Part shown: piece by piece, positions 22,928 through 34,649 of the stretch | Layout: every line of letters starts with the position of its first letter | Numbering within the stretch: the stretch's first letter is position 1 | DNA from: Macrocystis pyrifera | Taxonomy: Eukaryota > Sar > Phaeophyceae > Laminariales > Laminariaceae | NCBI GenBank assembly: GCA_031763025.1 | Contig: JASSKH010000002.1 | Location: 13,881,468 to 13,945,467 of the forward strand | Length of the DNA: 64,000 nt | Direction: 5' to 3' | Translations under genes and position numbers: made by a program | The notes under the pieces: generated by a model | What the model saw: only the letters and a program-made list of their open reading frames with translations | Told to the model about the DNA's origin: nothing | Databases searched by the model: none

Positions 22928-23312
22928 TGTTGGTCATAACCGTTCGCCATAAGTCGCACACATGTCTGATGTGTCTGATCGTGGATACGTGTGATTTGTA
23001 TAAGTGGATATTCCGCCAGGCTGGTGTGTCTAATCGTGCGGATACGTGTGATTTGTGTAACTGGAAAAATGCGGCGGGATTTATGATTTCCCGAATGGGT
23101 TTTGGTATAAACATCATCTGGATACCTTTATGGGGTCCTGGAACGAAGGGATAGCCCCCTTCGTTCACTTCTTCTTCTTCTTCGTCATCGGTGGTTTCTA
23201 ATATACACCTGGTTCAACATCTTCTCTCTGGCCTCATGGCAAACTCCCGGGTGTTCACCCACTGTCCCTCGTAACCGAGGCAATCCATTGCACGAGGTGA
23301 TCGATTATGCCA
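22928..23312 (+). repeat. Left 385-bp LTR-like repeat of element D
   Basis: It starts TG and ends CA and has the same length as 26569-26953, with about 2% divergence by eye. Recognisable segments include AAATGCGGCGGGATTTATG, GAACGAAGGGATAGCCCCC, a (CTT)n run and CAATCCATTGCACGAGG. Confidence 0.7.
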
Positions 23313-23476
23313 GCACGATTGATATATCAAATCTAACTCGTGTAAGGGTTGCAAGATGGACCCGTCGATCATCGCGGACCGACCTACAAGTCAGGATGCT
23401 CGTGCCAGAGGGTGAACGCAGGGATGGACTGCTACTGGACGCCGTGCTGAGGGAGACCCGGTGAGAGGTTGAAAAA

Positions 23477-23675
23477 ATGGGTTTTGTGGTGCCTGCTAAC
23501 GCAGTAGACGTCCCTTGGATAAAAGCTATACTCGCGAAGAAAAAATGGCGCGAGGGGCTGACCGACCAGGAAAAGGCCGACGTCGGGGTAGGGTATTGGA
23601 CTGCCGAAGAAAGGCAGAATCTCGAGGCTATAGCGCAACACGATAAACAGCAGCAGCAGCAACAGCAGCAACAGC

Positions 23676-23731
<56 letters not shown>

Positions 23732-24930
23732 TTTTCACCAGTACCAACAACAGCAATTCAGCGACCCCTACTACCCGCAAGATCACTGCCAATAGCAACA
23801 GCAGCAGCAGCAATGTTATCACCGGCAGCAGCAGCAGCAGCAGCAGTACCACCAGCGACAGCAGTACAGCGACCACTACTACCCGCAAGATCACTACCAA
23901 CAGCAGCAGCAGCAGCAGCAGCAGCAACGTTATCACCGGCAGCAGCAGCAGCAGCAGTACCACCAGCAACAGCAGTACAGCGACCACTACTACCTGCAAG
24001 AAATCCACCAATATGGAGTGGAAGTCCAGCGGCGAGCACGAGAAATAGTAGCAGCAGCACAAGAGAACATCGCCGACGCCGGCCACACACAAGTTGAGGA
24101 ACGAGCAGACAGGGGAGGAGCGCCAGCCCAGGAGAGCAGCGCCCTACCGTCGAGCCAGACCTCCTTGATCGAGCGTGCGTCGAGCGAGAAATACGGAGTA
24201 TTGTCTGTGCAGCAGCCATCGTCACCGCCAAATGCAGAAGATACCTTGCAAGTGGAGTCAGCCGAGGATCAGGAGTTGATTTTGATGGAGGAAGGTCGTA
24301 TCGTGGAGGAGCAGGAGGAGCAGGAACACGAGGTAGTTGTAGAAAAGCAGGTGTTGGTGGTGGTGGAAGAGAAGGAACCGCCGAGACTGCCGAAGCAGCA
24401 GCAACAGGGAGTGGTTTTGGAGGAGGCCGGGGCGGAAAAACGGGAGAGTCTACTGCCGCCGCCACCGCCAAAGCAGCAAGAGCAAGAGCAGCAGCAACCG
24501 CCGTCGCCGCCGCCACCGCCGTCGCCCCCGTCAAAGCAGCGGGAGCTGGAGCAGCAGGAGGAGCAGCAGCAACCACCACCGCCGAAACCGCCGCCACAAC
24601 AGGGGGAGCAGCAACAGGCGGAGGAGGGGCAGGCGAAGGAGCTCGTGGTGGACGAGCAACAGCAGCAGTCGGAGCCTACGTCGCCACCGACGCCGTGGCC
24701 GCCCCGTCCGCTACCCCAAATTACAATGGAGGGGGTGGGGCCGACACCTAGTGACGGAAATGGGCGCGAGGACGAGCAAGGTTTGGGCCTTCGGGGGGCT
24801 GACGGTGGGCAAGATGCCCGACGTTGGACTGATGGAGGAACACAACCGGCCGCAGCAGCAGCAACAACGCCAGGAGGAGCCACCAGCTTCGCCTTCTCCC
24901 GCGCCATGGCCGCCCCCATTGCCCGATGAG
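23477..24930 (+). pseudogene. Gln/Ala/Pro/Glu-rich coding remnant in element D
   Basis: The start region encodes about 55 residues of ordinary composition (MGFVVPANAVDVPWIKAIL..., then DQEKADVGVGYWTAEERQNL). These run into long CAG-repeat tracts (23645-23730 and 23890-23990) giving Gln or Ala runs by frame, with a Tyr/His/Gln repeat (QQYSDHYY). The 3' half is acidic and Gln/Pro-rich, with coiled-coil-like Glu/Gln stretches and PPPPP runs. No catalytic domain is visible and I do not recognise the family. The copy does not look whole. Placement between LTR-like repeats suggests cargo of a non-autonomous element. Confidence 0.4.
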
Positions 24931-25122
24931 CGCGAGGACGAGCAAGGTATGAGCGGATTTTGTTTTTTTCAGCAGCTTCGTGGGCTGGGGGACGGAGCCG
25001 AGACGTCGGCATCTTACGCGGCCGAGGAGGACGCGGGTACGCGAGAAGGACCAGGTCACCGTCTACAAGTTAGAGTAAGGAATGTATTCTTCATTTTTCT
25101 TAGTATCGTAACTGGACTGTAT

Positions 25123-25123
<1 letters not shown>

Positions 25124-25159
<36 letters not shown>
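25124..25159. repeat. Poly-C run, 36 bases
   Basis: Uninterrupted C run. A second run of 23 C lies at 25282-25304. Such runs recur across the window, and their true length may be affected by sequencing. Confidence 0.85.
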
Positions 25160-25160
<1 letters not shown>

Positions 25161-26045
25161 TATATGTACGTGCGTATATGTACGGTATATGCAACATATA
25201 TTTGTTTGCTTGGGCTTTTCATTTGTTTGGTAAGTTGGAAAATATTTGATTTTTTTGGTGTGTTCACTGGGTCATGTTGTACCCCCCCCCCCCCCCCCCC
25301 CCCCGCCGCGAAGCAAAAGCAATGATATTCTGGATAGTTAATGGATATTTTCTTTTTGCTTGTTGGGGCATATATTTTTCCCCGTTGGAAGCTGGGTGAT
25401 TTATATATAGTTGGCCGATCTAGTTGGAAGCAACTGGATTGTTTTGTAGGTTACCCCCCCCCCGCCATGCAGTGTTTGGTTAATATTGTTATTGACGTTA
25501 CTGCATATGTACGGTCACGTACGTAGGGAGGAGCTATAAGATTATGGTACTACTTTTCGTGCGCGTACCTATGCATTGTCTATTACTGTTTTAATTTTTT
25601 TGTGGTATGCAATGGGTATTTTTTAGTGGAGGGATTACAAGGAAGACATAGCTTTGGTAAGCTATCCCGTCGAGAGATTCGGGTGGTATTATACTGACTT
25701 GGAGGAGTAAGATATTTCTGGATTTTATTAAGTATACTGACTTGGAGGAGTAGGATATTTTCGGTTTTCGTGAGTTTTCGGAAATCGAAGGGCGATGTGT
25801 ACACAGCCGGGAGGCGGTTGTGCGTGTGTAGCAGTTTTTGAACTGATGACCGTTTGAATATCGCGGACAGAGGTCCGTAGTTACGGCAGTTCAGTGTTTG
25901 GGAGATGGTTTAGATGCTTACGCATAAGCAGTATGGTTTCGAAATTTGCATGGAATTTGAGTTATTGGAAAGCTGATGAGTACGGTTGGCCCACAAAAAC
26001 GAAGGCGAGACTTGTAGCGCGGGGGGATGAACAGAGAGCTAATAT

Positions 26046-26380
26046 TTGATTTTGGGTTTTTCGACACTGATTTTTATTTTTCGGATTTGAGTTTGGGTTT
26101 TTCGACACTGATTTTTAATTTTTCGGATTTGATTTTGGGTTTTTCGACACTGATTTTTATTTTTCGGATTTGAGTTTGGGTTTTTCGACACTGATTTTTA
26201 ATTTTCGGATTTGATTTTGGGTTTTTCGACACTGATTTTTATTTTTCGGATTTGAGTATGGGTTTTTTTTCGACACTATTTTTATTTTTTTGGGCTTAAG
26301 TTTGGATTTTTCGACGCTGATTTTATTTTTTTTAATTTAAGTTTGGGTTTTTCGACACTGATTTTGGATTTTTCGGATTC
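26046..26380. repeat. ~41-bp tandem repeat, seven to eight copies
   Basis: The unit is GATTTGAGTTTGGGTTTTTC followed by GACACTGATTTTTATTTTTCG, with alternating small variants. It lies inside element D just before its right LTR-like repeat. A two-copy repeat of ATACTGACTTGGAGGAGTA sits upstream at 25691-25750. Confidence 0.85.
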
Positions 26381-26568
26381 CACAGCAGGGAGGCAGCTGT
26401 TTGTTTCTATAAAAAAAAAATATTTCTGTGTTTGGATTAATATAGCACCACAGCAGTACTACTTATAGTGCTACGACAAGAGGATTTATGTGTTGGATAA
26501 TTGTGGACCTATTTGGAGTACGGTATATAGACACTATTATCATGACAGTGTACTGCGACTAGGGAGGC

Positions 26569-26953
26569 TGTTGGTCATAACCGTTCGTCATAAGTCGCAC
26601 ACATGTCTGATGTGTCTGATCGTGGATACGTGTGATTTGCAGAAGTGGATATTCCGCCAGGCTGATGTGTCTAATCGTGCGGATACGTGTGATTTGTGTA
26701 ACTGGAAAAATGCGGCGGGATTTATGATTTCCCGAATGGGTTTTGGTATAAACATCATCTGGATACCTTTATGGGATCCTGGAACGAAGGGATAGCCCCC
26801 TTCGTTCACTTCTTCTTCTTCTTCGTCATCGGTGGTTTCTAATATACACCTGGTTCAACATCTTCTCTCTGGCCTCATGGCAAACTCCCGGGTGTTCACC
26901 CACTGTCCCTCGTAACCGAGGCAATCCATTGCACGAGGTGATCGATTATGGCA
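26569..26953 (+). repeat. Right 385-bp LTR-like repeat of element D
   Basis: Paired with 22928-23312. It is preceded by GACTAGGGAGGC, a short purine-rich tract ending directly at the TG start. Confidence 0.7.
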
Positions 26954-27375
26954 TAGGTCTAACTCCTGTTGTTGCTGCCGCTACTGCTACACACAATCAC
27001 GGTATAGCTGCGACTGTTGCTGGCACAGGTTGTTGCTTTTCTTGCTGCTATCCGTATTTTATTTTTGCCCGCGCCACGCGGTTGCTTATCTTGCTGTTCC
27101 TCCTGTTGTTGTTGCTGCCGCTGCTGCTGCACACTGCTACGCACAATCACGGTATAGCTGCTACAAAATTGTAACAATGTTGCTGCTTCCGCCTTTTCTT
27201 GCTGCTACCCAAAGTATTTTTTTGCCCGTGTCACACGGTGGCATATCTTGGTGCTCGTGCTGATGACGCTGCTGCTGCACACTGTCACGGTAGAACTACT
27301 ACTACTGCTGTTGTTGCTGGCGCAGGTTGCTTTCCTTGCTGCTACTCTCAGTTCTTTGTGTCCGTGCGGCTGACG
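26954..27375. repeat. ~150-bp CTG-rich tandem repeat, three copies
   Basis: Each copy contains GCTGCTGCACAC, AATCACGGTATAGCTGC (or TGTCACGGTAGAAC), TTTCTTGCTGCTA and TTTGCCCGTGTCACACGG. Leu/Cys-rich open frames here follow from the composition. Confidence 0.65.
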
Positions 27376-27519
27376 TTTTTATCGCTCTCTAGCTATTTCG
27401 TGTACCAGTATATTTTGTACCGGGTGTTAATTGAATTGCGCGTCTATAGGGTTGTCCATCAACTCATTTTCGAGCTTGATCAGTTTTGATTGATTCTTTG
27501 ATCTTCCCGACAAAACACG

Positions 27520-29400
27520 TCCAGTTCACGCAGATCATGTAGATCCTACCCGGTGAAAATGCACATACCACACAGACCAAGATCCCACTCAGGGACACAC
27601 CTGCCAAATATTACAGATCCTGCAGATCATACATATCCTACAGACCCTGCAGGTCATGCAAACCCACCGATAAGCATGCAGATCATGCAGATCGTACAGA
27701 CCCCATCCCGGTCAAGATGAACATATCACATATATCACATATATTCCAGTCAGGTAGATCTTACAGATCCTGCAGATCACACAGATGTACAGATCATACA
27801 GATCCAGTTCCCACTCAGGTACAAACGTGTGAATATCTACCTCATACCCCATCCCGGCTAAGCATGATGCAAACAGCGATGAAGTATCCAGATTTACAAA
27901 TCCTACAGATCATACAGAAACCCTGCAAGTTCCCACTTAGGTACACACGTGTGAAATATCTACCTCATACAGACCCCATCTCGGCTAAACATGATGTAAA
28001 CAAGTGTGAAGTATTCAGATTTTACAGATCCTTCAGATCATAGAGAAATCCTGCAAGTTCGAGTAGGTTTAGCAATCTGGGAGAAGGGATCTTTAGGGGT
28101 GTCTTTGACTTAAAAATTGCGTAGCGCGGTCTGCACTTCGGAATCGTCGTCTGCAATTCAGAAATTTCCTGGTTCGATGCAAACGCGGCGCAGCCGCGTT
28201 TATGGCCAGTTTTGGCCCGTTTTGGCTGCGGTTTGGGGTCAGGGCTAGGGTTAGGGTTAGGGTTAGGGTTAGGGTCAGGGGTTGGGTTGAGTCTTCGCCC
28301 GTACCTTGATCCCAACAGGGACCAAAATACCTGAACAGCCTACCAACCTAAAGATCCCTTCTCCCAGATTGCTAGGGGACCTCCCACTCACGTACACACG
28401 TGTGAAATATCTTCCTCATCATACAGACCCCATCCCGGCTGAACATGCTGAATGCATGTGTAAAGTATCCAGATTTTATGAATCCTCCACATCATACAGA
28501 AATCCTGCAGATCATACTGATTCTGCGAATCGTACAGACCTCATCCCGGTTAAGATGTACAGATCATACAGATCACACAGATTCCACTCAGGTACACTCC
28601 TGTGAAATATCTACCTCATACAGACCCTATCCCGGCTACACATGCTGTAAGCAAGTGTGAAGTATCCAGATTTTACAGATCATACAGAAAATACAGAAAT
28701 ACCGCAGATCATACAGATCCTGCAGATCATACAGATCCTGCAGATCATGCAGACCCTGCAGATCATGCAGACCCACCGACAAAAATGTGCGTATCATGCA
28801 GATCGTACATACCCTATCCCGGTGTACAGTACAGATCACACAGAGCCCACTCAGGTAGATCATACGGATCCTGCAGATTATGCAAATCCTGCAGATCAAT
28901 GAAAACCATCGATAAACACGTGCACATTATGCAGATCGTACATACCCTATCTCGCTCAAGATGTACAGATCAGGCGGATCGGACAGATCCCATCCCGGTC
29001 GAAATGCACTGATTGTACAGATCACACAGAGATCTGCTAAATGATCCTTCAGATCATACAGATAGATCCTCCACATCATACATACATGGCAGACCATCCC
29101 ACTCAGCACGCAAGTGCAGTCATACAGACCAAGCAGATCTCACCGCCAAAAAAAGGGTGATACATCTACATCATACAAATCCTGCAGATCGTACAGATCC
29201 TTCAGATCATGTAGACCCATCCACGCAAAGTTATTCATCAGTTAATCACGGTACATGCATGTTCGATTAACATGTGTAGTTCATGCAGATCGTCCAAACT
29301 CCGCCCGGTAGAGGTGTACAGATCATCAAGGGTCACACATATATCGATGATGCAGATCCCACTCAGGCAATAAATACCTGGATGACACAAATCCCGTCAG
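27520..29400. repeat. Satellite-like CAGATCATA array
   Basis: About 1.9 kb is built from short variants of CAGATCATACAGATCCTG (roughly 9-10-bp and 18-20-bp spacing). It is mixed with a longer higher-order unit containing GTACACACGTGTGAAATATCT, ACCTCATACAGACCCCATC and CCCGGCTAA. The array is interrupted at 28070-28374 by an inverted-repeat element. Ser/His/Thr-rich reading frames are artefacts of the repeat. Confidence 0.85.
28070..28374. mobile_element. 305-bp MITE-like element with TTAGGG repeats
   Basis: 28-bp perfect terminal inverted repeats, TAGCAATCTGGGAG... at 28070-28097 and its complement at 28347-28374, enclose 249 bp. Inside is an array of four TTAGGG units preceded by CTAGGG (about 28245-28275). 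The element interrupts the satellite array. No transposase is encoded. I could not settle the target duplication. Confidence 0.7.
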
Positions 29401-29629
29401 TTTCCTTGAGAGTGCTACGCTTTCTTTTGAGCAATACAGTAGTCCACGCCTCCTATACCCCAAGACATACGAGAGCATGGAAGACTAGACTACTGTTCTT
29501 CGGTTTCAGCGATATTACAGTACTACTGTAACCCATGACTCATTTCACTCCGAGATCATTTTTACTCAAACCAGAGGTGCAAGGGTTTTACCTGCGTCTC
29601 CCTTTTGAACTAGCGACACCCCCCGGATT
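29401..29629. other. No gene recognised
   Basis: Unique-looking sequence between the satellite and the repeat block. It contains TTACCTGCGTCTCCCTT, a short echo of the repeat at 605-620. Confidence 0.4.
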
Positions 29630-30230
29630 TCATGCCACCCTCATCCCGAAGGAGAACCTTGTACTGCTGTACGACATTTCCAGCAGAGCTTTTCCTGCTT
29701 CTCCGTCCCCTCATCAGTAGGAAGGTGGACCTGACAATACCGCCTGCAGCATGTCTTAGGGACACGGCCCGAACGTTGCTGTGGATAGGCGCAGCCTGCC
29801 TACGAGAACTCACTCGTAGAGTTGGATTTCGTTAGGTAGATCTCTGAAAACAAAACCCGCTATGACAGGTGCCACCACTATTAATACTACTGCTGTACCA
29901 CATCAACAGCAGATCTTCTCCTGCTTCTCCGTCCCCTGATCATTAGGAGAGTGGGCCTGACAACCCCACTGCAGAATGTCTTAGGGACACGGCCCGAACA
30001 TTGTTTGGACAGACACAGTCTGCCTAAGAGTACTCGTAGAGTTGGATTTCGTTAGGTAGAACTAAAAAAACACAAACCGTTGCTATTTTACCACTTACAA
30101 CCGCACCAGCACGAGAAGGTTTCGTTTGTGTGTGCGTGCACAGAGCCCGCCGGGACTGGCATTGGTGCCGTGTGCGTTGAGTGCTGCTGCTGCGAGAAGG
30201 TGTGTCAAACGGCCCGTATAACCGTTACCC
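29630..30230. repeat. Dispersed repeat block, second copy
   Basis: Corresponds to 1499-2160. Two subunits at about 29650-29850 and 29868-30065 carry the same CTTCTCCGTCCCCT, CATGTCTTAGGGACACGGCC and CTCGTAGAGTTGG(A)TTTCG order. They are followed by CACCAGCACGAGAAGG...GTGCGTTGAG and by CTGCTGCGAGAAGGTGTGTC. Confidence 0.65.
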
Positions 30231-30940
30231 GTACTTTGCGTTGTGTTTGCCGACCACCCGCCCATGCTGCAACGCTATGTGGCGAAAATCCAACCTACCT
30301 CTCCACCCAAACCACCCATATTTTCTACTTTAATGTCGCATTTTTGGTAAATTGTCATGATGAGCAGACGAGGGTGTAATAGTAATTTTCTTTTGAACTA
30401 TCCGCCCACTAACCCACCGATGTGCCGATGCTTACTGCTAGACTAATAGGCGCAACCGACAGCTGCCACGCCGGCGGGGCCGATATACGTATATACCCAC
30501 ACCACCGACGTTCCGATGCTTACTCATGCTTTGGGTTATGTTTGTTGAGCCCCGGTCCCTGCTGCAACGCTATGTAGCGAAAAACCAACCCACATATCCA
30601 CTCAAACCATCACCAGCACATTTTATCTTGAACTAATCCGCCCACTTACCCACCGACTCTCCGATGCTTACTGCTGTACTAGTGGTACGACAGCTGCCAC
30701 GCCAGCGGGACCGGCATACGTTTATACCCACACCACCGACGTTCCGATGCTTACTCATGCCTCGGGTTGGGTTTGCTAATCACAACCCCATGCTGCAACG
30801 CAATGTGGTGAAAACCCAACTCACTTATCCACCCAAACCATCTACACCCCCAATCCGCCCACCAATCCACCGACGTTCCGATGGCTCTTGCTGTACTAGT
30901 AGTACGACCGCTGCTACGCCACGTTCCGATGCTTCCTGAT
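30231..30940. repeat. ~237-bp tandem repeat, about three copies
   Basis: CCGATGCTTACTGCT-type starts at about 30424 and 30661, with a partial earlier unit from 30236. Each copy contains ACAGCTGCCACGCC, TATACCCACACCACCGACGT, CATGCTGCAACGC, GTGGCGAAAACCCAAC and CTATCCGCCCACTAACCCACC. Confidence 0.8.
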
Positions 30941-32080
30941 GTACTAATGGTATTCGTATGAATTTCTACTTATGAGCCCTCGTACGATTATGATGGTTTC
31001 TTGACTGCCTGCCTCTTGGCTTCTTATCTTTGCTGTTGTGACTCTTGCAGGAGCCGTCGCAAATGTGTACCCTGTTCTCCCATCGTCAAGGCAGCTCCTG
31101 TCTTGGCGTGTGATCATCCTTTGGGCGTGGTTGACGGGAGTACTTTCACTGTGATGGAGAGGCTTGCCGGCGTCCTACCATCACGGACACCACCACCCCG
31201 TTCGAGTGCTACTTTGCGAACGCTCAGCTGTCTTTGACCTGTCGGGTTAGGGTGGGACAAAGTTCTGCTTCTTCGAGTATTGTTTCTATGAGCAGAGGGC
31301 GGACGTCGTCCGCTCCGCTGTTCTGTTCTTTCAACAGAACACATAGCGCGTGCGGACGTCATCCACTTATCGGAGCGCAAGTACGAGCGTTGGTTCGCTA
31401 AACAGGGCATACAGCACGGTGGGGTCTCCCGCTAGCGCGAGCGTTGGTTCGCCACACAGCGCAAACAGCACGGTGGGGATCCCCCCAGGCGCAGATCAAT
31501 CCGCGAGAGGGGTTTCGGCCGCAAGCGCGGTTCCGGCCGCGAGATTTCGGTTTCGGTCACGAGCGCGAAGATGACGGCTTCACCGGCTGGCGCGAAACAC
31601 GGTGGTTCGATTCAGGGCGCAGGCTTTCTTGTAAACTCGACTGCAACCCCGACCGCTAGGAGGCCTTGTGTCCGGGGGGGTAAGCGAAAATGGCCCCGGG
31701 TAGTGTAGATGCAGCGCATTTCTAATCGGATTCGTTTTGGCCAGTCTGTCTCTCTGCATCGGCATTGGGTTGGTGTAGCAAACATGCCACAGCATACATT
31801 GGTTGGGTTAGGTTGCGTTAGGTTGCGATAGAGGCCGTCGTGTCCAGGGGGAGAAAGAGTAAACGGCCCCGCGTAGATTAGATGCAGCGCTTTTCTACGC
31901 CTGTGACGGTGTCATGTGTTACCCTCCCTATACTGTGCCACAGCACCTTTCGATCGGCTCGTAATGTTTCTTTCCCTGTGTTAGGCTGCTGTATGTAGTA
32001 AATTTCGAGTATTTATATAGAAATAGGATGAACCGTCGTGTCTTTGTTCGACGAGTCAACTCCCCGCGCTGCTGTGTCAT
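30941..32080. repeat. Short duplications; no gene recognised
   Basis: A ~65-bp duplication (AGCGCGAGCGTTGGTTCGC...CAGCACGGTGGGG) lies at about 31375-31480. A ~170-bp duplication (GAGGCC...GTGTCC...GGCCCCG...TAGATGCAGCGC) lies at about 31660-31900. The rest shows no recognisable feature. Confidence 0.5.
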
Positions 32081-33370
32081 GTAGGTTTAATCAATGCAAC
32101 CACACAAAACTACAGAACTACTACCAGGTAAATGGTAACACCTAGGGAAGAGCAAGGCAACGATTGCCCTGCTCTACAGTTCAAACTGAGCGAGACAATC
32201 ACGAAAAGCTAATAAAAACGACGAAAAAAACGCAAAATTGGGGGTAAACATCGTGACTACTACTGCTGTACGTGTAAATATACGTTTTACGTACACAAGC
32301 ACGTGATTTCATGTGAGTTTCGTGTAGGGTGTTGTACGTGTAGTGCTGTCTTGTGTTGAGACAACAACTCAGGTAGAAAAAGTGCACACGCACATGCATG
32401 TGTGTAAGTTTCGTGTAGGGTGTTCTACGTGTAGTGCTGTCTTGTGTTGAGACAACAGGTAGAAAAATACAGCAATTAAGTGTCCATAGTGTTCATAATG
32501 AGGCCAGCAATTTTCCGTCCGACAATGTGCGGCATGAAAGAAGAGTGCCGTCGTCCATCGCTCGTGAAAACCCCCAGAAAGAAAGGCTGAAGGGAAACAA
32601 CAGTTATTTCCGTGAAGAAAAAGGCCAACTGCGACAAAAGCGTTAAACGGCCCACGATAACAAAGGACGACAGACAACCTACCCTTCTACACAGGTCGAA
32701 ACAAGACAACGGTGATACTACTGACTTCTTTGAACCTACAACCCGCGGTGCCCTTTTTGCATCCAAACACAGGTCACCCCATAGCGTTCGGGTTGGGGTG
32801 GTCAGCGTCTACTGTATAAGCATGCCTGGTATCTCCTGCTGCTATCACTTCTTCTGAAAACACGCAACAAACAATAAATAGCGGCAACAGCAGCATCTTC
32901 AATCAAGTAAACTTCTACCTATTAATAGCGAATAACTATTTCGCGAGAGAATTTCCAAACCTCCGTCCGACCTTGTATTAAATGGTAGCACCTAGGCAAC
33001 AGCAGGGCAACCCTTGCCCTGCTCTACAATTCAAACTGAGCGATATACTTGCAAAAAACGGATAAAACCGATGAAAAATATGGGGTAAGCATCGTGACTA
33101 CTATCCTACCTACTGTTGTACGTGCAAAAGGATGTTTTACGTGCACACGCACGTTTATGTATGTAAATTTCGTGTAGAGTGTTGCACGTGTACGTAGTGC
33201 TGTCTTGTTTTGAGACAACAGGTAAATTGCAGCAATTAAGTGTCCATAGTGTCCATAATGAGGTCAGCAATTTCCCGCCCGACAATGTGCGGCATGAAGG
33301 AAGAGTTCACTGTCGTCCATCGCTCATAAAAATCCCCAGGAAGAAAGGCTGAAGGGAAACAATTCCCTAG
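32081..33370. repeat. Dispersed repeat, two copies of a ~380-450-bp block
   Basis: 32130-32600 and 32978-33363 share GGTAACACCTAGG, GCCCTGCTCTACA, AACTGAGCGA, CGTAAACATCGTGACTACTA, TAGTGCTGTCTTGT, GCAATTAAGTGTCCATAGTG, GACAATGTGCGGCATGAA and GAAAGGCTGAAGGGAAACAA. Further pieces recur at 36714-36960 and 35880-35990. A small GCAGGGCAA/TTGCCCTGC inverted repeat marks several copies. Confidence 0.7.
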
Positions 33371-33420
33371 GGTTACCCTAGGGTAATCTAGAAGCAAAAT
33401 TAATTTCCTGTCCGAACGGA

Positions 33421-33730
33421 AAAAATGACAAAAAACGGTACACCAGAGCTTTTTGGCCAGTTTACGGTACGAAAAACTCAAACCAGGCCATCAGGGTACA
33501 TCCAACCCAAGGAAGATGGCATTTTCTGTCAAAGTATACCTTTTTTAGGCGAAACATCCATGCCCGTCCGTCTCACTTGCGAAAATGCCAAAAAAAAACG
33601 GCACACCATTTTATTTTTGCCAATTTACGGTACGAAAAGTAAAACGAGGTGATCAGGGCACACCAAACCCAAGTCATATGATATTTTCTGTCAATGTATA
33701 CCGTTTTCTGGCAATCAAACAATGTCTCGG
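33421..33730. repeat. ~155-bp tandem duplication
   Basis: Two copies (about 33425-33580 and 33581-33725) contain AAAAACGGTACACCA, CAGTTTACGGTACGAAAA, ATCAGGG(T/C)ACA, CAACCCAAG and ATTTTCTGTCAAAGTATACC. Confidence 0.75.
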
Positions 33731-33929
33731 TACAGCTTATATTTTCGAACAAACACTACGTTCGTCAATAGAAGCGCCTTCTTGTACTGTGTACTCGTGT
33801 TCAAACGAACGTACCAGGTACGAGTAACGCGTTGCTTATAGATAGTCTGAAGCCATTTTATTTCGTTTCGTGCGCGTGCGTGTAGTCAGAACACGGTACC
33901 ACGGTTGAGCCCGGCGCCGCCGCGGGCGT

Positions 33930-34365
33930 CAGTGGGTGCTAGCAGGTAGAGGAGGTGTTGCAAGGAGCGCCGTCGCCGTTTGCATGGCTAGGCGTCGCGT
34001 GTGTCTCGAGACACGCAGGAAGCACGAATGGGCTCTGCCTGGCCTCCTTGTGAGGCTCCGTTTGCACCATATACGAGATATAAGGGTCGTTTTGATATGC
34101 GAAATAATATTTAAGCGGTGCTTATTTTTGCGACCAAACTAAACTTCAAAAAGATTTCAATGCAGATTGAGCACCAACTTTGTCGAAGTGGTTTGTCGAA
34201 GTGGCGAAGAAGGGCTACGGTGAGCACCGGGCTTCACGCGAGGTGGGCGACGACGTTCACTGTGGCAGAGAGGGAGGACAACTTTATCCGGATCCAATCG
34301 GTGGTGAGGTGGTCGCGAGACGGGCGGGCGGCGTACAAGGCTAAGAGGGAAGCTCTGCTGTTCGT
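33930..34365 (+). other. Possible host exon pair with IQ-like basic helices (weak)
   Basis: Two plus-strand stretches have ordinary protein composition. About 33960-34040 reads VARSAVAVCMARRRVCLETRRK. About 34200-34360 reads TTFTVAEREDNFIRIQSVV, then RDGRAAYKAKREA. Both resemble calmodulin-binding IQ helices (IQ-x-x-x-R...R). The ~160 bases between them could be an intron or simply unrelated sequence. I see no start codon context or clear gene boundaries. It could be a fragment of a host gene or chance. Confidence 0.2.
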
Positions 34366-34649
34366 TTTTTTTCTTTCTGACCGGTGGGAACGTGTTCCAA
34401 TCAGGCAAAAAATTATTACGTGAGAGGGAAACAGGCACTGGGCCAAGGGATATTTACAAGCAAAAAACAACGTAAAAACATACTAGACTTTTCACCAATC
34501 AAAGCAGAGCTATGACTTACCGTATGACTTGCAAAATGGCCGTGATTGGCCAACAGTGCCGTTACAAGTGCTGCTGAGCATAGATATCGTATTGAGCGTG
34601 CTACGAGCACAACAAGCAGGCTGTTGTACATCGCTGCGGCCATGCCGCC

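Larger units (their letters stand above)
22928..26953 (+). mobile_element. Element D: candidate non-autonomous LTR-type element
   Basis: Two 385-bp direct repeats (22928-23312 and 26569-26953), both beginning TGTTGGTCATAACC and ending TGCCA or TGGCA, enclose 3.3 kb. By eye they differ at only about six or seven positions. A purine-rich GGGAGG sits directly before the right copy, as a polypurine tract would. No RT or integrase is visible inside, only a Gln/Ala-rich coding remnant, tandem repeats and poly-C runs, as in LARD-type elements. Against this, I find no clear target duplication and no standard TGG primer site after the left copy. A segmental duplication is the alternative. Confidence 0.45.

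Noticed and set aside
23628-24597. Minus-strand Leu/Val- or Ala-rich proteins
   Set aside because: Produced by CAG/CTG runs read on the other strand.
28245-28280. True chromosome end
   Set aside because: Only about five TTAGGG units, inside an inverted-repeat element within a satellite; it is interstitial.
27717-29270. Ser/His/Asp-rich open frames
   Set aside because: Created by the CAGATCATA satellite; no stop codons in several frames because of repeat composition.
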